Assembly (NCBI RefSeq): GCF_025398035.1
Contig: NZ_CP104558.1
Location: 2,232,001-2,296,000 of the forward strand
Source of the DNA: Rossellomorea vietnamensis
GTDB taxonomy: Bacteria > Bacillota > Bacilli > Bacillales > Bacillaceae_B
Length of the DNA stretch: 64,000 nt
Direction of reading: 5' to 3'
The notes beneath the pieces are model-generated. The model was not told the DNA's origin. It searched no databases and saw only the letters and a list, made by a program, of their open reading frames with translations. Below are positions 63,922 to 64,000 of the stretch, piece after piece. Position numbers and translations under genes: made by a program. Numbering within the stretch: position 1 is the first letter of the stretch; the number at the start of each line of letters is the position of its first letter.

Positions 63922-64000
63922 CTCCTTAATCACATGCAGCCGACAATATGAGGTTCTGGTATTCGTACCATTGGTCTTAATTTACGAGACGCAAGAGTGA
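63922..64000. other. right edge of window
   Basis: 79 bp after the cobalamin-binding protein gene; no start of a further gene can be recognised. Confidence 0.4.

Overview
The window looks like chromosome from a motile, endospore-forming Bacillaceae (Firmicutes) of medium-low G+C, in the Bacillus/Rossellomorea range. The evidence is an MreBH actin homologue, H+-type MotA/MotB, two SigD-like promoters, an NsrR/Hmp pair, a bacterial nitric oxide synthase, T-box leaders, a guanine riboswitch, a multi-PAS sporulation-type kinase, and local synteny resembling B. subtilis yfkH-yfkI-yfkK-yfkM. G+C was judged by eye, not computed. No rRNA, tRNA or CRISPR array was seen. Genus-level placement is inference.

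Layout. 1-7.2 kb: end of an unidentified gene, a GNAT acetyltransferase, two MITE-like palindromic repeats, T-box-controlled proS, an unknown helical protein, an MFS exporter with its own T-box, and small basic proteins. 7.3-11.5 kb: a CstA-type transporter with a LytS/LytT two-component system, a probable pyruvate-sensing and uptake module. 11.6-18 kb: the yfkHI-K-M-like cluster, a lone L-lysine/L-ornithine N-monooxygenase, and a coupled methyltransferase/flavin monooxygenase pair. 18-26 kb: PAS kinase, psuK-psuG pseudouridine catabolism, an IS3-family element inserted in a palindromic repeat, and an alanine/Na+ symporter. 26-30.5 kb: motA-motB, a chemoreceptor, and small genes. 30.6-36.9 kb: hmp/nsrR NO defence, a small oxidase-like membrane protein, aminopeptidase ampS, a GA-repeat protein, and an MFS transporter. 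36.9-40.2 kb: two secreted repetitive proteins. 40.2-48.7 kb: SSS symporter, guanine-riboswitch nupC, thioesterase, a BMP lipoprotein paired with a chemoreceptor, and mreBH. 48.7-52.6 kb: ECF sigma factor, zinc-finger anti-sigma, a duplicated His-bearing surface protein and a class F sortase. 52.6-60.7 kb: NO synthase, GNAT, renalase-like oxidoreductase, ABC-F ATPase with an attenuator-like leader, DUF2339 and YitT proteins. 60.8-64 kb: an IS1182-family element in the queF terminator, queF, and a cobalamin-binding sensor-like protein.

The three most interesting signals are these. (1) Intergenic arrays of 11-bp quasi-palindromes (GTACCWGGTAC or TCAGCWGCTGA) occur at four loci. The step is exactly 25 bp (one TCAGC array needs a degenerate copy to keep phase), and the last copy is always inverted. 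A separate TGACGCAAT array has a 20-21 bp step. (2) The ECF sigma gene and the downstream surface-protein gene share an identical promoter motif, TGATCCA-N15-CGTTAG. This defines a small sigma/anti-sigma/surface-protein/sortase regulon. (3) The ABC-F leader carries a 37-codon upstream ORF with a strong ribosome binding site. Two perfect, mutually adjacent complementary segments could link its translation to exposure of the ABC-F ribosome binding site.
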